Source of the DNA: Planctomycetota bacterium
GTDB lineage: Bacteria; Planctomycetota; UBA1135; UBA2386
NCBI GenBank assembly: GCA_020849665.1
Contig: JADLFX010000085.1
Coordinates: forward strand, 62,001 to 126,000
Length of the DNA stretch: 64,000 nt
Direction of reading: 5' to 3'
In this document: in pieces, positions 8,161 to 15,985 of the stretch
Layout: each line of letters begins with the position of its first letter
Position numbering within the stretch: position 1 is the stretch's first letter
Position numbers and translations under genes: made by a program
The notes under the pieces: model-generated
Databases searched by the model: none
What the model was told of the DNA's origin: nothing
Seen by the model: the letters and a program-made list of their open reading frames with translations, nothing else

Positions 8161-8939
8161 GGCATCTGCCGGCGCAGGCGCGTCGGTGGCGCGCTCCTTA
8201 GCCGTTGGGGGACGCGCGTTCCTTGATCTGCATCAAGGTCGGCTTCGCCCGCCTCGCCGGCGACCTCGGCGAGGCGATCTGGCCGGCGCAGGATCCAGGT
8301 CCGGCCTTCGACGGCGATCCAGCCGCGCCTGCGCAGCCACGCGAGGGCACGCGAGAGGGTCTCGGGACGCATGTCCAGCTCCGCCGCCATGTCCTTCTTC
8401 GTGCCCGCGTACGCGAAGCGCAGGCAGCCCTCGCCGGCACAGGCCGCCGGCTGGCGGAGCAGGTGGCGGGCCAGCCGCATGCGGGCGTCGCCGCCGCGCG
8501 TCGTGTCGAGGCGCTCGACCAGGGCCAGCAGCCGGCCGCAGAGCGTGCCCGTGAGCGCGGCGTGCACCTGCGGATCCGCGGCGAGCAGGGTCCGGAACGC
8601 GGCCTTGGGCACGACGACGACGCGGGTCGGCGTGACCCGGGCGCGCGCATGCACGGGGTAGCGCGCGAACGAGAACGCCGCGGCCTCGGCGAAGCTCTGC
8701 CCGGCGCGGAACGCGCGCAGCACGCGCTCGCGGCCCTCGCCGTCCCGGCGCACGACGCTGATCGCGCCCGCCTCGACCACGAAGAACGCGTCGGCCGCCG
8801 TGCCCTGCAGGAAGAGCGTTTCGCCGCGCGCGAGTTCCACGCGCCGGCAGCGTTGGGCGAGCGCGAGCAGGAGCGGGCCCGGACAGCGGCGCAGGTAGCA
8901 GAGACGGCCCAGCAGGTCGGCGAGGGGCAGTGGGTCCAC
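8157..8939 (-). CDS. Crp/Fnr-family transcriptional regulator with FNR-type ExxSR recognition helix
   Basis: A 260-residue protein. Residues 15-135 form a cyclic-nucleotide-binding-type beta-roll (ELARGETLFLQGTAADAFFVVEAGAISVV), followed by a dimerisation helix and a winged helix at about 155-215. The recognition helix RPETLSRALAWL (191-202) carries E193, S196 and R197, the ExxSR pattern with which E. coli FNR reads TTGAT. The four cysteines of FNR are not reproduced (C14, C19, C31 and C134 have other spacing), so an oxygen-labile 4Fe-4S cluster is unlikely; a DNR-like haem/NO or redox signal is possible. The GTG start at 8939 has TATCCC 6 nt upstream. An exact TTGAT-N4-ATCAA box lies in its own 3' end. 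Confidence 0.9.
   Translation of the reverse strand: MDPLPLADLLGRLCYLRRCPGPLLLALAQRCRRVELARGETLFLQGTAADAFFVVEAGAISVVRRDGEGRERVLRAFRAGQSFAEAAAFSFARYPVHARARVTPTRVVVVPKAAFRTLLAADPQVHAALTGTLCGRLLALVERLDTTRGGDARMRLARHLLRQPAACAGEGCLRFAYAGTKKDMAAELDMRPETLSRALAWLRRRGWIAVEGRTWILRRPDRLAEVAGEAGEADLDADQGTRVPQRLRSAPPTRLRRQMP
8195..8236 (-). promoter_or_regulatory. FNR-type operator plus -10 element upstream of the glycan-export operon
   Basis: Positions 8223-8236 read TTGATCTGCATCAA, a perfect match to the FNR/DNR consensus TTGAT-N4-ATCAA, inside an 18-bp palindrome (8221-8238). On the minus strand TAAGGA (8200-8195) follows. A start site 7 nt beyond it falls near 8188, which places the operator centre (8229.5) at about -41.5, the class II activation position. 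The site lies in the 3' coding end of the Crp/Fnr gene and would drive the genes from 8160 to 2278. Confidence 0.65.
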
Positions 8940-8945
8940 GCGCGC

Positions 8946-8951
8946 GGGATA
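8946..8951 (-). promoter_or_regulatory. predicted -10 hexamer of the Crp/Fnr regulator gene
   Basis: TATCCC (minus strand, 8951-8946) lies 6 nt upstream of the GTG at 8939. It supports this GTG as the start of a leaderless transcript. No clear -35 is visible. Confidence 0.4.
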
Positions 8952-9025
8952 GCACGCCGACCCCGCCCAGGAACAGCGCCTCGCCCTGACGTGAGAGGCC
9001 GGGTCCGGGCCGCCGGCGCCGCGCG

Positions 9026-9331
9026 TCAGGCCTCGCTCGGCGCGTTCTTCTCGCGGCCGCGGATCACCAGATTGCGGACGTAGACCAGGGTGCCGGTCAC
9101 CTGACCGACGATGAACACCGGGTCGCGCTGGTAGATCGCGTAGCTCAGCAGGAGCAGGCCGCCCACGATGCTCATGTGCCAGAAGAGCGCCGGCACGATC
9201 ACGCGCTTGGCGCGCTCCGTGGCGATCCACTGCACCAGGAAGCGCGTGCCGAAGATCGCCTGCCCCACGAAGCCGATCGCCAGCCAGAACCAGGGGGTCG
9301 CCGCAGCATCGGCGAGGGAGAACGCGAGCAT
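9026..9331 (-). CDS. small LAB_N (lipid-A-disaccharide synthase N-terminal-like) membrane protein
   Basis: A 101-residue protein with three hydrophobic helices. GQAIFGTRFLVQWIATERAK, ALFWHMSIVGGLLLLSYAIY and RDPVFIVGQVTG are the hallmarks of the LAB_N domain, which occurs fused to LpxB in some species and alone in others. Its function is not established; stand-alone copies commonly sit beside polyprenyl-phosphate glycosyltransferases and ArnT-like genes, suggesting a role in lipid-linked sugar handling at the inner membrane. The ATG at 9331 overlaps the upstream GT2 stop (ATGA), so the two are coupled. Confidence 0.88.
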   Translation of the reverse strand: MLAFSLADAAATPWFWLAIGFVGQAIFGTRFLVQWIATERAKRVIVPALFWHMSIVGGLLLLSYAIYQRDPVFIVGQVTGTLVYVRNLVIRGREKNAPSEA

Positions 9332-10056
9332 CACACTTCCTCCTGCACCTGATAGTCGAGCATGCGCTGGCGCAGCCAGCGCATGGCGAGACAGTCCTTG
9401 AGGCCCCGCCATGCCCGGTTGCCCACGCCGTACTTGGCCTTGCCGGCATGGCGCGGGCGGTGGTTCACGGGGATCTCCACGACGTTGGCGCCGCGGTAGC
9501 GCGCCAGCGTGGGAAGGAACCGGTGCATCCCGACGAAGCGGGGCAGTCCCGAGAGGACCTCGCGCCGGAACGCCTTGATGCCGCTCGCCGAGTCCGCGAC
9601 CCGGTCCGCGGTGATCGCGTTGCGCACCGCGTTGCCGATCCGCGACGACACGCGGCGCAGCCAGGAATCCCTGCGCCGCACGCGCACGCCGCTCACGCCG
9701 TCGGCCGCGCCGCGCTCCAGCAGCGCCAGCATCGCGGCGAAGTCGCGCGGATCGTTCTGCAGGTCGCCGTCCATCATCAGCACCAGCGGTGCGCGGCTGC
9801 GGTCCACGCCGGCCATCACCGCGGCGCTCTGGCCGCGGTTGCGCGCCAGCGAGACGATGCGGAGCCAGGGGGCGTCGTGGCGCTGCTTCCAGGCGCGCAA
9901 CCGCGCCAGGCTCTGGTCGCGCGAGCCGTCGTCCACCACCAGGCACTCGCACGGGCCCAGGGGCACGACCACGGCCGCGATCTCGTCGAGCAGCGCGTCC
10001 ACGTTGTCGGCCTCGTCGAAGACCGGCACCACCAGCGAGAACCGCAGCCCGCTCAC
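9331..10056 (-). CDS. polyprenyl-phosphate glycosyltransferase (GT2, DPM1/ArnC-like)
   Basis: A 241-residue GT2 enzyme with SLVVPVFDEADNVDALL, VVDDGSRD (metal and nucleotide site), LMMDGDLQNDP and a C-terminal HRPRHAGKAKYG motif that is typical of dolichol- and undecaprenyl-phosphate sugar synthases. It would load a sugar onto undecaprenyl-phosphate as donor for a GT-C enzyme such as the GT39 protein at 723-2240. No membrane anchor is seen. GTG at 10056 is chosen over an upstream in-frame ATG at 10125 because GGGGAGG lies 6-7 nt before it and the longer form would overlap the previous gene. Confidence 0.88.
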   Translation of the reverse strand: MSGLRFSLVVPVFDEADNVDALLDEIAAVVVPLGPCECLVVDDGSRDQSLARLRAWKQRHDAPWLRIVSLARNRGQSAAVMAGVDRSRAPLVLMMDGDLQNDPRDFAAMLALLERGAADGVSGVRVRRRDSWLRRVSSRIGNAVRNAITADRVADSASGIKAFRREVLSGLPRFVGMHRFLPTLARYRGANVVEIPVNHRPRHAGKAKYGVGNRAWRGLKDCLAMRWLRQRMLDYQVQEEV

Positions 10057-10099
10057 CGCCGTCCTCCCCGCCGCGCGGGACCGCCGCGGCCACCCCCGC

Positions 10100-12223
10100 T
10101 CACGGCGCCACCCGGATGCGGGCATCGACGGCGACCGAGGGCACGCCCTTGGCGCCGAGGATGAAGGGGTTCACCTCGACCTCCTGGATCTGCGGGAAGT
10201 CGAGCACCAGCTGGTGCAGGCGCAGCAGCGCTTCCTCGGCCACCCGCAGGTCCACGGCCGGGTCGCCGCGGAACGGCCCGAGGAGCGCGGCCCCCTTCAG
10301 GGCCGCGAACATCTCCGCAGGGTCGTGCTCGTCCAGCGGGGCGACGCGGAACGAGAGGTCGCGCAGCACCTCGACCATCGTGCCGCCCAGGCCCACCGCG
10401 AAGAGCGGGCCGTAGCGGGGATCGCGCGTCATGCCGAGCAGGATCTCGCGATGGCCGCGCGCCCGCTGCTGCACCTGGAGGCGCAGCTGCGGCAGGTGCG
10501 CGAGCCGCGCCAGCAGGTCGCGCGCCGCGGCGAACACGTCCTCGCCGCTGGTGAGGCCGGTGCGCACCGCGCGCAGCTCGCTCTTGTGCAGCAGCGCCGG
10601 CGACTCGCCCTTGAGGACCACCGGCAGGCCCAGCGCGAACGCCGCGGCCACGGCGGCCTCGGGCGTGCGCACGCGGCGGCACTCCGCGAAGCGGATCCCG
10701 TACGCGGCGAGCACCGCCTCGGCCCTCTCGCCCAGGAGCCAGGTGCCCCGCGGGTCGGAGCCGCGCGGCACCTTCAGCAGGCGCGCGGCGGCGCGCCGGT
10801 CGACGGTGAAGCGCCGCGGCCGACCGGGCCGCCGGCAGACCAGCTCGGCCCTGCGACAGAGCAGCCGCAAGGTGCGCGCCGCATCCTCGGGGAAGCGGTA
10901 CACGACGATGCCGTTGGCACGCAGCAGCTCGCTGGCCTCGTCGCCACGCTGGCGGCCCATGAGGCAGGCGAGCACCGTCTTGCCCTTGTCCTTCACCTGA
11001 CTCACGATCGCCTCCGCCACCGCGACCGCGTCGATCATGATCGGCGAGACGAAGAGCACGAGGAGCGCGTCCACCCCCGGGTCGGCCACCACCAGCCGCA
11101 GGGCGTCGCGGTAGCGCCGGGCATCGGCCGACGCGATCAGGTCCACGGGGTTCGCCACCGAGGCCTCCACCGGCAGCACCTTGCGCAGGCGCGCCTTGGT
11201 GGCCGCGGTGAACGACGCCATCTCGAGGCCGAGCGCCACCACCGCGTCGGTGGCCAGGATCCCCGGGCCGCCGGCGTTGGTGACCACCGCGACCCGCCGG
11301 CCCCGGGGCAGCGGCTGGTGCAGGAGCGCCGCCGCCAGGGAGAACATGTCGCGGAACGACTCGAGGCGCAGCACGCCGCACTGGCGCAGCAGCGTGTCGG
11401 CGGCAACGTCGGCGCCGCCGACGCTGCCGGTGTGCGAACCCGCGGCGGCGGCCCCGGCGGCGCTGCGGCCGGCCTTCACCGCCAGGATCGGCTTCTTGCG
11501 GCTGACCCGGCGCGCCACCTCGGCGAAGCGCGTCGCCTCGCCGAAGCTCTCCATGTAGAGCAGGATCACCTGCACCTGCGGGTCGTCCTCCCAGTACTCG
11601 ATCAGGTCCGCGGGCTCGACGTCCACCACGTTGCCGATCGAGGCGAACATCGCCACGCCCAGCCCCGCGCCGGCCGCGTCGGCGAGGATCGCCTCGCCCA
11701 GCGCTCCCGATTGCGACAGCATCGCGACCTGCCCGTGCCGCGGCAGCGTGGCCGAGAACGACGCGTTCATCGCGGTCTCGGGGCTGGAGTGGATCACGCC
11801 CATGCAGTTGGGGCCGATCACCCGGATGCCGTAGCGCCGCGTGATCCGCTTGAGGCGCTCCTCGCGTTCGATCCCCACCCCGCCGATCTCGCGGAACCCC
11901 GCGGTGACGACCACCATGCCCTTCACGCCCTTGCGGCCGCACTCCTCGGCCACGCGCGCGACGTCGTTGGCGGGCACCACCACGACGGCGAGATCCACCG
12001 GGCCGGGGATGGCGCCGACGGAGCGGTGGCACGGCACCGAGAGCACGGTGTCGGTGTGCGGATTGACCGGGTACACCGGCCCCGTGAAGCCGCCGGTGAC
12101 CAGGTTCGCCACCACCTGGCGGCCGATCGCGCCGGGCCGGCGGCTGGCGCCGATCACGGCGATGGAGCGCGGGCGGAACAGGCCGTCGAGAGAGGCACGG
12201 GGACGACGCGGGCGAGCGGACAC
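10100..12223 (-). CDS. NDP-forming acyl-CoA synthetase (fused alpha-beta, acetate:CoA ligase type)
   Basis: A 707-residue protein. Residues 14-115 form the CoA-binding domain (SIAVIGASRRPGAIGRQV), followed by succinyl-CoA-ligase-like domains with VIGPNCMGV and MLSQSGALGE. AAAGSHTGSVGG includes the histidine that is phosphorylated in this family. The C-terminal 230 residues form an ATP-grasp domain (ALGLPVVLKGESPALLHKSE, GLGGTMVEVLRDLSFR). It interconverts acyl-CoA with acid, CoA and ATP from ADP and phosphate in the cytoplasm; the acyl chain is unknown. The GTG start has TAGGAC 7 nt upstream and TGGACA 17 bp beyond, so it probably has its own promoter. Confidence 0.9.
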   Translation of the reverse strand: MSARPRRPRASLDGLFRPRSIAVIGASRRPGAIGRQVVANLVTGGFTGPVYPVNPHTDTVLSVPCHRSVGAIPGPVDLAVVVVPANDVARVAEECGRKGVKGMVVVTAGFREIGGVGIEREERLKRITRRYGIRVIGPNCMGVIHSSPETAMNASFSATLPRHGQVAMLSQSGALGEAILADAAGAGLGVAMFASIGNVVDVEPADLIEYWEDDPQVQVILLYMESFGEATRFAEVARRVSRKKPILAVKAGRSAAGAAAAGSHTGSVGGADVAADTLLRQCGVLRLESFRDMFSLAAALLHQPLPRGRRVAVVTNAGGPGILATDAVVALGLEMASFTAATKARLRKVLPVEASVANPVDLIASADARRYRDALRLVVADPGVDALLVLFVSPIMIDAVAVAEAIVSQVKDKGKTVLACLMGRQRGDEASELLRANGIVVYRFPEDAARTLRLLCRRAELVCRRPGRPRRFTVDRRAAARLLKVPRGSDPRGTWLLGERAEAVLAAYGIRFAECRRVRTPEAAVAAAFALGLPVVLKGESPALLHKSELRAVRTGLTSGEDVFAAARDLLARLAHLPQLRLQVQQRARGHREILLGMTRDPRYGPLFAVGLGGTMVEVLRDLSFRVAPLDEHDPAEMFAALKGAALLGPFRGDPAVDLRVAEEALLRLHQLVLDFPQIQEVEVNPFILGAKGVPSVAVDARIRVAP

Positions 12224-12230
12224 GCGCCTT

Positions 12231-12259
12231 GTCCTACGCCCGCCGCCGGGCAATGTCCA
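12231..12259 (-). promoter_or_regulatory. predicted promoter of the acyl-CoA synthetase gene
   Basis: On the minus strand TGGACA (12259-12254), a 17-bp spacer and TAGGAC (12236-12231) end 7 nt before the GTG at 12223, consistent with a leaderless transcript. The element lies in the 53-bp gap between the synthetase gene and the upstream GT22 gene. Confidence 0.45.
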
Positions 12260-12276
12260 CCACACGAGCCGGGCGC

Positions 12277-13719
12277 CTAGCGGCGCTCGGCCACGTAGAG
12301 GAAGCGCCGGTTGCGCGCCTTCCAGTCGGGCAGATCCGCGCTGCGAAACCACTCCGTGAGGCGCCATCCCTCCGGCGCCGCGCCGGCGAGCGGCACGCCC
12401 ACCACCATGAGGTGCACGCGCGCGGGCCGCGCCGGATCGGCGAGCCAGCCGGCGAGCCGCTCGCGCGCCACGCACTCGACCTGGACGTCCTGGCGCTGCA
12501 GGTAGTACCAGCCCCCCACGCTGGTCTCGGAGCCGTCGACCACGGCGAGCGCGCCGGTGAAGTCGCCGCGCGCCGCGAGCGCCTGCGCCGCCTCCACCGG
12601 ACCGCGGTGGAAGTAGGCGAACCATGCGAGCACCAGCAGGATCCCCTGCGCGCCCAGCCACACGCGCCGGTGCACCTTCGTCAGCCGGTCGTCGCGCGCG
12701 CCGGCCGCGCGCCGCGCGTACGCCTCGCCGACCATCCCGGCGGCGTGGACGATGCCGAGCAGGACCAGCGCGGGGACCACGAAGCGGAACTGCTTGCGCG
12801 CGATCAGGCTGTGGATCAGGAGGTAGGCGACGGCCACGGCGAGCGGCAGGGGCAGCGCCCGGGCTCCGCGCGCGAACCAGCGCCAGGCGGACGGGAACAC
12901 CATCAGGAAGAGCCCGGCGACGATGCCGGCGTAGGCCAGCGGCGCGGCCGCCGGCCACCGGCTCGCGGCCCCGTACACGAGGTTGAGTTCCACGTAGCGC
13001 CACGCGGTGTGCAGGAAGCGCCCGTGCACCTCGAGGTCGAGGAGCCCCTGGCCCAGCACGCCGGGCACGCAGCCCAGGACCAGGAGCGCCGACGCCGCCC
13101 AGCGCCGCTGCAGCGCGCCGGCCACGACCAGCACCGGCCCGAACACCGCGTCCTGGGCGCGCCCGCAGAACGCGAGCCCGAGACAGAGTCCGGCCACGAA
13201 GGGCCAGAGCCGGCCCGGGCCCAGGAAGAACAGCACGCTGGCCACCGAGAGGCTGGCCGCGGCGAACGGCGCGTTGGGCTGCACGGCGGCGTAGACCACC
13301 AGGAACCACGACGCCACCCACAGGAGCACCTGCCGCTGGCCGGCGACGGGTCGCCAGCGGGTCACGACCAGCCAGAGCGCCGCCATCGGCACGAGCCCGA
13401 GCAGGGCGTGGGCGAGGCGCGCGAACCCGAGCAGCGGCTCGGGCGCCGCGATGCCGAGCGAGCGGCCCAGCACGAACACGCCGGCCAGCGCGCCGGGATG
13501 CACCAGGCTGCGCACGCCGTCGATCCATTCCCACGTGCGGTGCCACGCCGCACCGGTGGCGAGGTGCCACGCCGGATCCACGTACTGGAACTGCTGGTCG
13601 AGGAACTCGTAGCCGCGCGCCCACGCCACCGCGGGCAGGCGCAGCAGCAGCGCCACGCCCAGGAACGCCGGCAGCGAGAGCGGCGTCTCGGCGCGCAGCC
13701 ACGCCCCGAGCCGCCTCAC
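12277..13719 (-). CDS. GT22 (Alg9/PIG-B-like) membrane mannosyltransferase
   Basis: A 480-residue polytopic protein. The first extracytoplasmic loop carries EFLDQQFQYVDPAWHLATG followed by WEWIDGVRSLVHPG, the arrangement (acidic pair, F-Q-Y, TWEW...R...P) that defines GT22 enzymes of eukaryotic N-glycan and GPI synthesis and their bacterial homologues. About ten helices follow, ending in a soluble segment with AERR at the terminus. It would use a polyprenyl-phosphate mannose (or similar) donor on the periplasmic side. GTG at 13719 overlaps the stop of the GT87 gene (GTGA). Confidence 0.82.
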   Translation of the reverse strand: MRRLGAWLRAETPLSLPAFLGVALLLRLPAVAWARGYEFLDQQFQYVDPAWHLATGAAWHRTWEWIDGVRSLVHPGALAGVFVLGRSLGIAAPEPLLGFARLAHALLGLVPMAALWLVVTRWRPVAGQRQVLLWVASWFLVVYAAVQPNAPFAAASLSVASVLFFLGPGRLWPFVAGLCLGLAFCGRAQDAVFGPVLVVAGALQRRWAASALLVLGCVPGVLGQGLLDLEVHGRFLHTAWRYVELNLVYGAASRWPAAAPLAYAGIVAGLFLMVFPSAWRWFARGARALPLPLAVAVAYLLIHSLIARKQFRFVVPALVLLGIVHAAGMVGEAYARRAAGARDDRLTKVHRRVWLGAQGILLVLAWFAYFHRGPVEAAQALAARGDFTGALAVVDGSETSVGGWYYLQRQDVQVECVARERLAGWLADPARPARVHLMVVGVPLAGAAPEGWRLTEWFRSADLPDWKARNRRFLYVAERR

Positions 13720-14999
13720 GCCGCGGGACCCTCCCGCGCCGCATCCCGCGCCAGCGCCAGCGCGCGCGCCACCGCCAGCAGCGCGCACACGGCCACCCAG
13801 GTCACGCTGCCGTGGGCGAGGATGGCGTTGCCGAGCTCGCGGCCGACCAGACCCTTCACCGTGAGCGAGCCGAGCGCGAACACCACGCCGAGCAGGATGC
13901 CCAGCAGCAGGTCGCGGCGTACGAAGAGCCAGGTGGCCACCGCGTGCACGACCGGCACCAGGAGCACGCAGAAGTGCGACTTGCTGCTCATCGGCGAGAG
14001 CAGCACCATCCCGCATGCCGTCGCGCCGGCGACGCCGACCAGCGCGAAGCCGTGCCGGGTCCGCCGCGCGGCGAACGCGACCCACCCGAGCAGCAGCGCC
14101 ACCAGCAGGCGCGCGGCGAGGATCACGGCGCCGCGCGTGCGCTCGTCGAGCGTCACCACGGCCACGTCCCTGGCGAAGCGTGCCGGGTCGTCCACGCCCC
14201 GGGTGGTGAGCCGGTGCAGCGTGCCGGAGAGGCTCTGGTTCAGGTAGCTGTGCGCCGACCAGGCGCCCTCGCCCTGCGCGGCCTGCCCCACGCCCTGCGA
14301 GCGCACGAAGGTCGTGTACCACGCCATGCCCCAGGAGCGGCCGTCGGCGCGGGGCAGGACCAGGTCGGGCAGGAGCGTGGCGGCGGCGAACACCGCGAGC
14401 AGCGCGAGGCCGGCGCGCCAGCGCAGCGTCGCCAGGAAGGGCAACGCGAAGAGCAGCGGCGTGGCCTTGCACGCGGCCCCCAGACCCGCCGCCGCGCCGC
14501 CGAGCGGATCCCGCCCGCGGCGCAGTGCGTCGGCCGCGGCGGTCACGCAGGCCAGGATCACGAGGTCGTGGCTCTGGTTCTCGAACACCGCGGTGATGTG
14601 GCGGAAGCTCAACGCGAGGACGAGCCCCCAGAACGGGGCCAGCGCGCGCCCGGGTGCGGCCTCGCGCACGGCGCGGTGCAGGGTGCGCAGCACGTACGCG
14701 AGGAGCAGGACGTTCAGCGCGAACCACACCCCCCGCTGGGCCGGCTCCGGCAGCCACGCCAGCGGCACGAACGGCAGCGCGAAGAACGGCGGGTAGGTGA
14801 ACGGCTTGAAGTCGTCGCGCCGGTAGATCTCCTCGCCCGCCCACATCCGCGCGGCGCCGGTCGTGTAGACCGGCAGCTCGCTCGTGTCCTTGCCCAGGAA
14901 CCCCGCGAGCCCGCCGGCCAGGAGCAGAACCAGCAGCGTGGCGAGCAGCCAGCGGCGCCGGCGATCGGCGGGCTGCGGCGGCTCCTGCGGATCGGTCAT
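13716..14999 (-). CDS. GT87-family (DUF2029) membrane glycosyltransferase
   Basis: A 427-residue protein with roughly ten hydrophobic helices. DTSELPVYTTGAARMWAGEEIY and FKPFTYPPFFAL are the first-loop signature of GT87 enzymes such as actinobacterial PimE, and GLGAACKATPLLFALPF is the usual later motif. GT87 members add mannose or other sugars from polyprenyl-phosphate donors. The gene starts the minus-strand unit GT87-GT22. TACAAC (15016-15011) lies 11 nt upstream of the ATG. The two enzymes next to each other suggest successive periplasmic sugar additions to a lipid or glycoprotein. Confidence 0.82.
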   Translation of the reverse strand: MTDPQEPPQPADRRRRWLLATLLVLLLAGGLAGFLGKDTSELPVYTTGAARMWAGEEIYRRDDFKPFTYPPFFALPFVPLAWLPEPAQRGVWFALNVLLLAYVLRTLHRAVREAAPGRALAPFWGLVLALSFRHITAVFENQSHDLVILACVTAAADALRRGRDPLGGAAAGLGAACKATPLLFALPFLATLRWRAGLALLAVFAAATLLPDLVLPRADGRSWGMAWYTTFVRSQGVGQAAQGEGAWSAHSYLNQSLSGTLHRLTTRGVDDPARFARDVAVVTLDERTRGAVILAARLLVALLLGWVAFAARRTRHGFALVGVAGATACGMVLLSPMSSKSHFCVLLVPVVHAVATWLFVRRDLLLGILLGVVFALGSLTVKGLVGRELGNAILAHGSVTWVAVCALLAVARALALARDAAREGPAA

Positions 15000-15036
15000 C
15001 CGGGGCGCAGGTTGTAGCGCGGCGCTCCCGGGCGCG

Positions 15037-15789
15037 TCACGCGGTGAAGCGGTACTTCACGATCGCCCACAGGGCGCTGATCCCGTCGCGCCACGAGATC
15101 TTCTTGCCTTCCCGGAAGTCGCGGCCCGAGTAACGGATCGGCACCTCGTAGACCCGGCAGCGCAGCCGCGCGACCTTGGCGGTCAGCTCGGGGTCGACCG
15201 CGAAGCTCCGGCTCCGGATCTGGATCCGCCCCAGCACCTCGCGCCGGAACATCTTGTAGCAGGTCTCCATGTCGCTGAGGTTGAGCCCGGTGAACACGTT
15301 GCTCACGAAGGTGAGGAACCGGTTGCCGAGGTAGTGATGGAAGAGGTGCACCCGCACGTACTCCGAGCCGAGGAAGCGCGAGCCGTACACCACGTCGGCG
15401 CGGCCCTCGACGATCGGCCGCAACAGCCGTCCGTAGTCGCCGGGGTCGTACTCGAGGTCTGCGTCCTGGATCACCACCACGTTGCCCTGCACGACTGCGA
15501 AGCCGGCGCGCAGCGCCGAGCCCTTGCCCTCGTTGCGCTCCTTCAGCAGCACGCGGATGCCCGGCTCGGTGCCGAGACGCCGCACGATCTCGCGCGTGCC
15601 GTCGGTGGAGCCGTCGTCGACGAGCACGATCTCCTTGCGCGTCGGCTCGGCCTGCACCCGGCGCACCAGGGCCTCGAGCGTGGGCGCCTCGTTGTAGGCC
15701 GGGATCACCACCGAGAGCAGGAGCTGCTCGGGCGGGATCGGCGTGAGTCCGGGAAGCGTCTGCGGTTGGTCCTTGGCGGGTGGCGGCAC
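15037..15789 (-). CDS. GT2 glycosyltransferase (dolichyl-phosphate sugar synthase type)
   Basis: A 250-residue GT2 protein without a clear membrane anchor: SVVIPAYNEAPTLEALV, VLVDDGSTDGTREIV (DDGS about 58-61), ERNEGKGSALRAGF, VIQDADLEYDP and VYGSRFLG. This is the common pattern of bacterial enzymes annotated as dolichol-phosphate mannose/glucose synthases, and C-terminal RYSGRDFREGKKISWRDG is typical of the same group. It may make the lipid-linked sugar used by the neighbouring GT87/GT22 enzymes (inference). The GTG at 15789 has a TATCCT hexamer 7 nt upstream, which decides the start. It is divergent from the inositol-phosphate synthase gene. Confidence 0.88.
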   Translation of the reverse strand: MPPPAKDQPQTLPGLTPIPPEQLLLSVVIPAYNEAPTLEALVRRVQAEPTRKEIVLVDDGSTDGTREIVRRLGTEPGIRVLLKERNEGKGSALRAGFAVVQGNVVVIQDADLEYDPGDYGRLLRPIVEGRADVVYGSRFLGSEYVRVHLFHHYLGNRFLTFVSNVFTGLNLSDMETCYKMFRREVLGRIQIRSRSFAVDPELTAKVARLRCRVYEVPIRYSGRDFREGKKISWRDGISALWAIVKYRFTA

Positions 15790-15796
15790 GCGCGCC

Positions 15797-15802
15797 GGAG
15801 GA
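15797..15802 (-). promoter_or_regulatory. predicted -10 hexamer of the GT2 gene
   Basis: TATCCT (minus strand, 15802-15797) ends 7 nt before the GTG start at 15789. The same hexamer precedes the genes at 27639 and 36615. The spacing predicts a leaderless message. Confidence 0.45.
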
Positions 15803-15985
15803 TACGCGCCGCGCCGTGCGACTCCTCGTCCCGCGTGTCGCGGCGTCGTGTCCTGCGGAGTCCCGAGGGCGCGGCGATGGTGCGGCGTCGCGCTCCCCGG
15901 CGCGCGGCGGCGCGGCCGCAAACCCCGGAACTGGCTCCCCCGCGCCGGCGGCACTGGTAGACTCCCCGCCCTTTCGCGTCCTCCC

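Noticed and set aside
8157-8939. Classical oxygen sensing by a 4Fe-4S cluster in the Crp/Fnr protein
   Set aside because: The cysteines (14, 19, 31, 134) do not have the FNR spacing, so only the DNA-recognition similarity is claimed.
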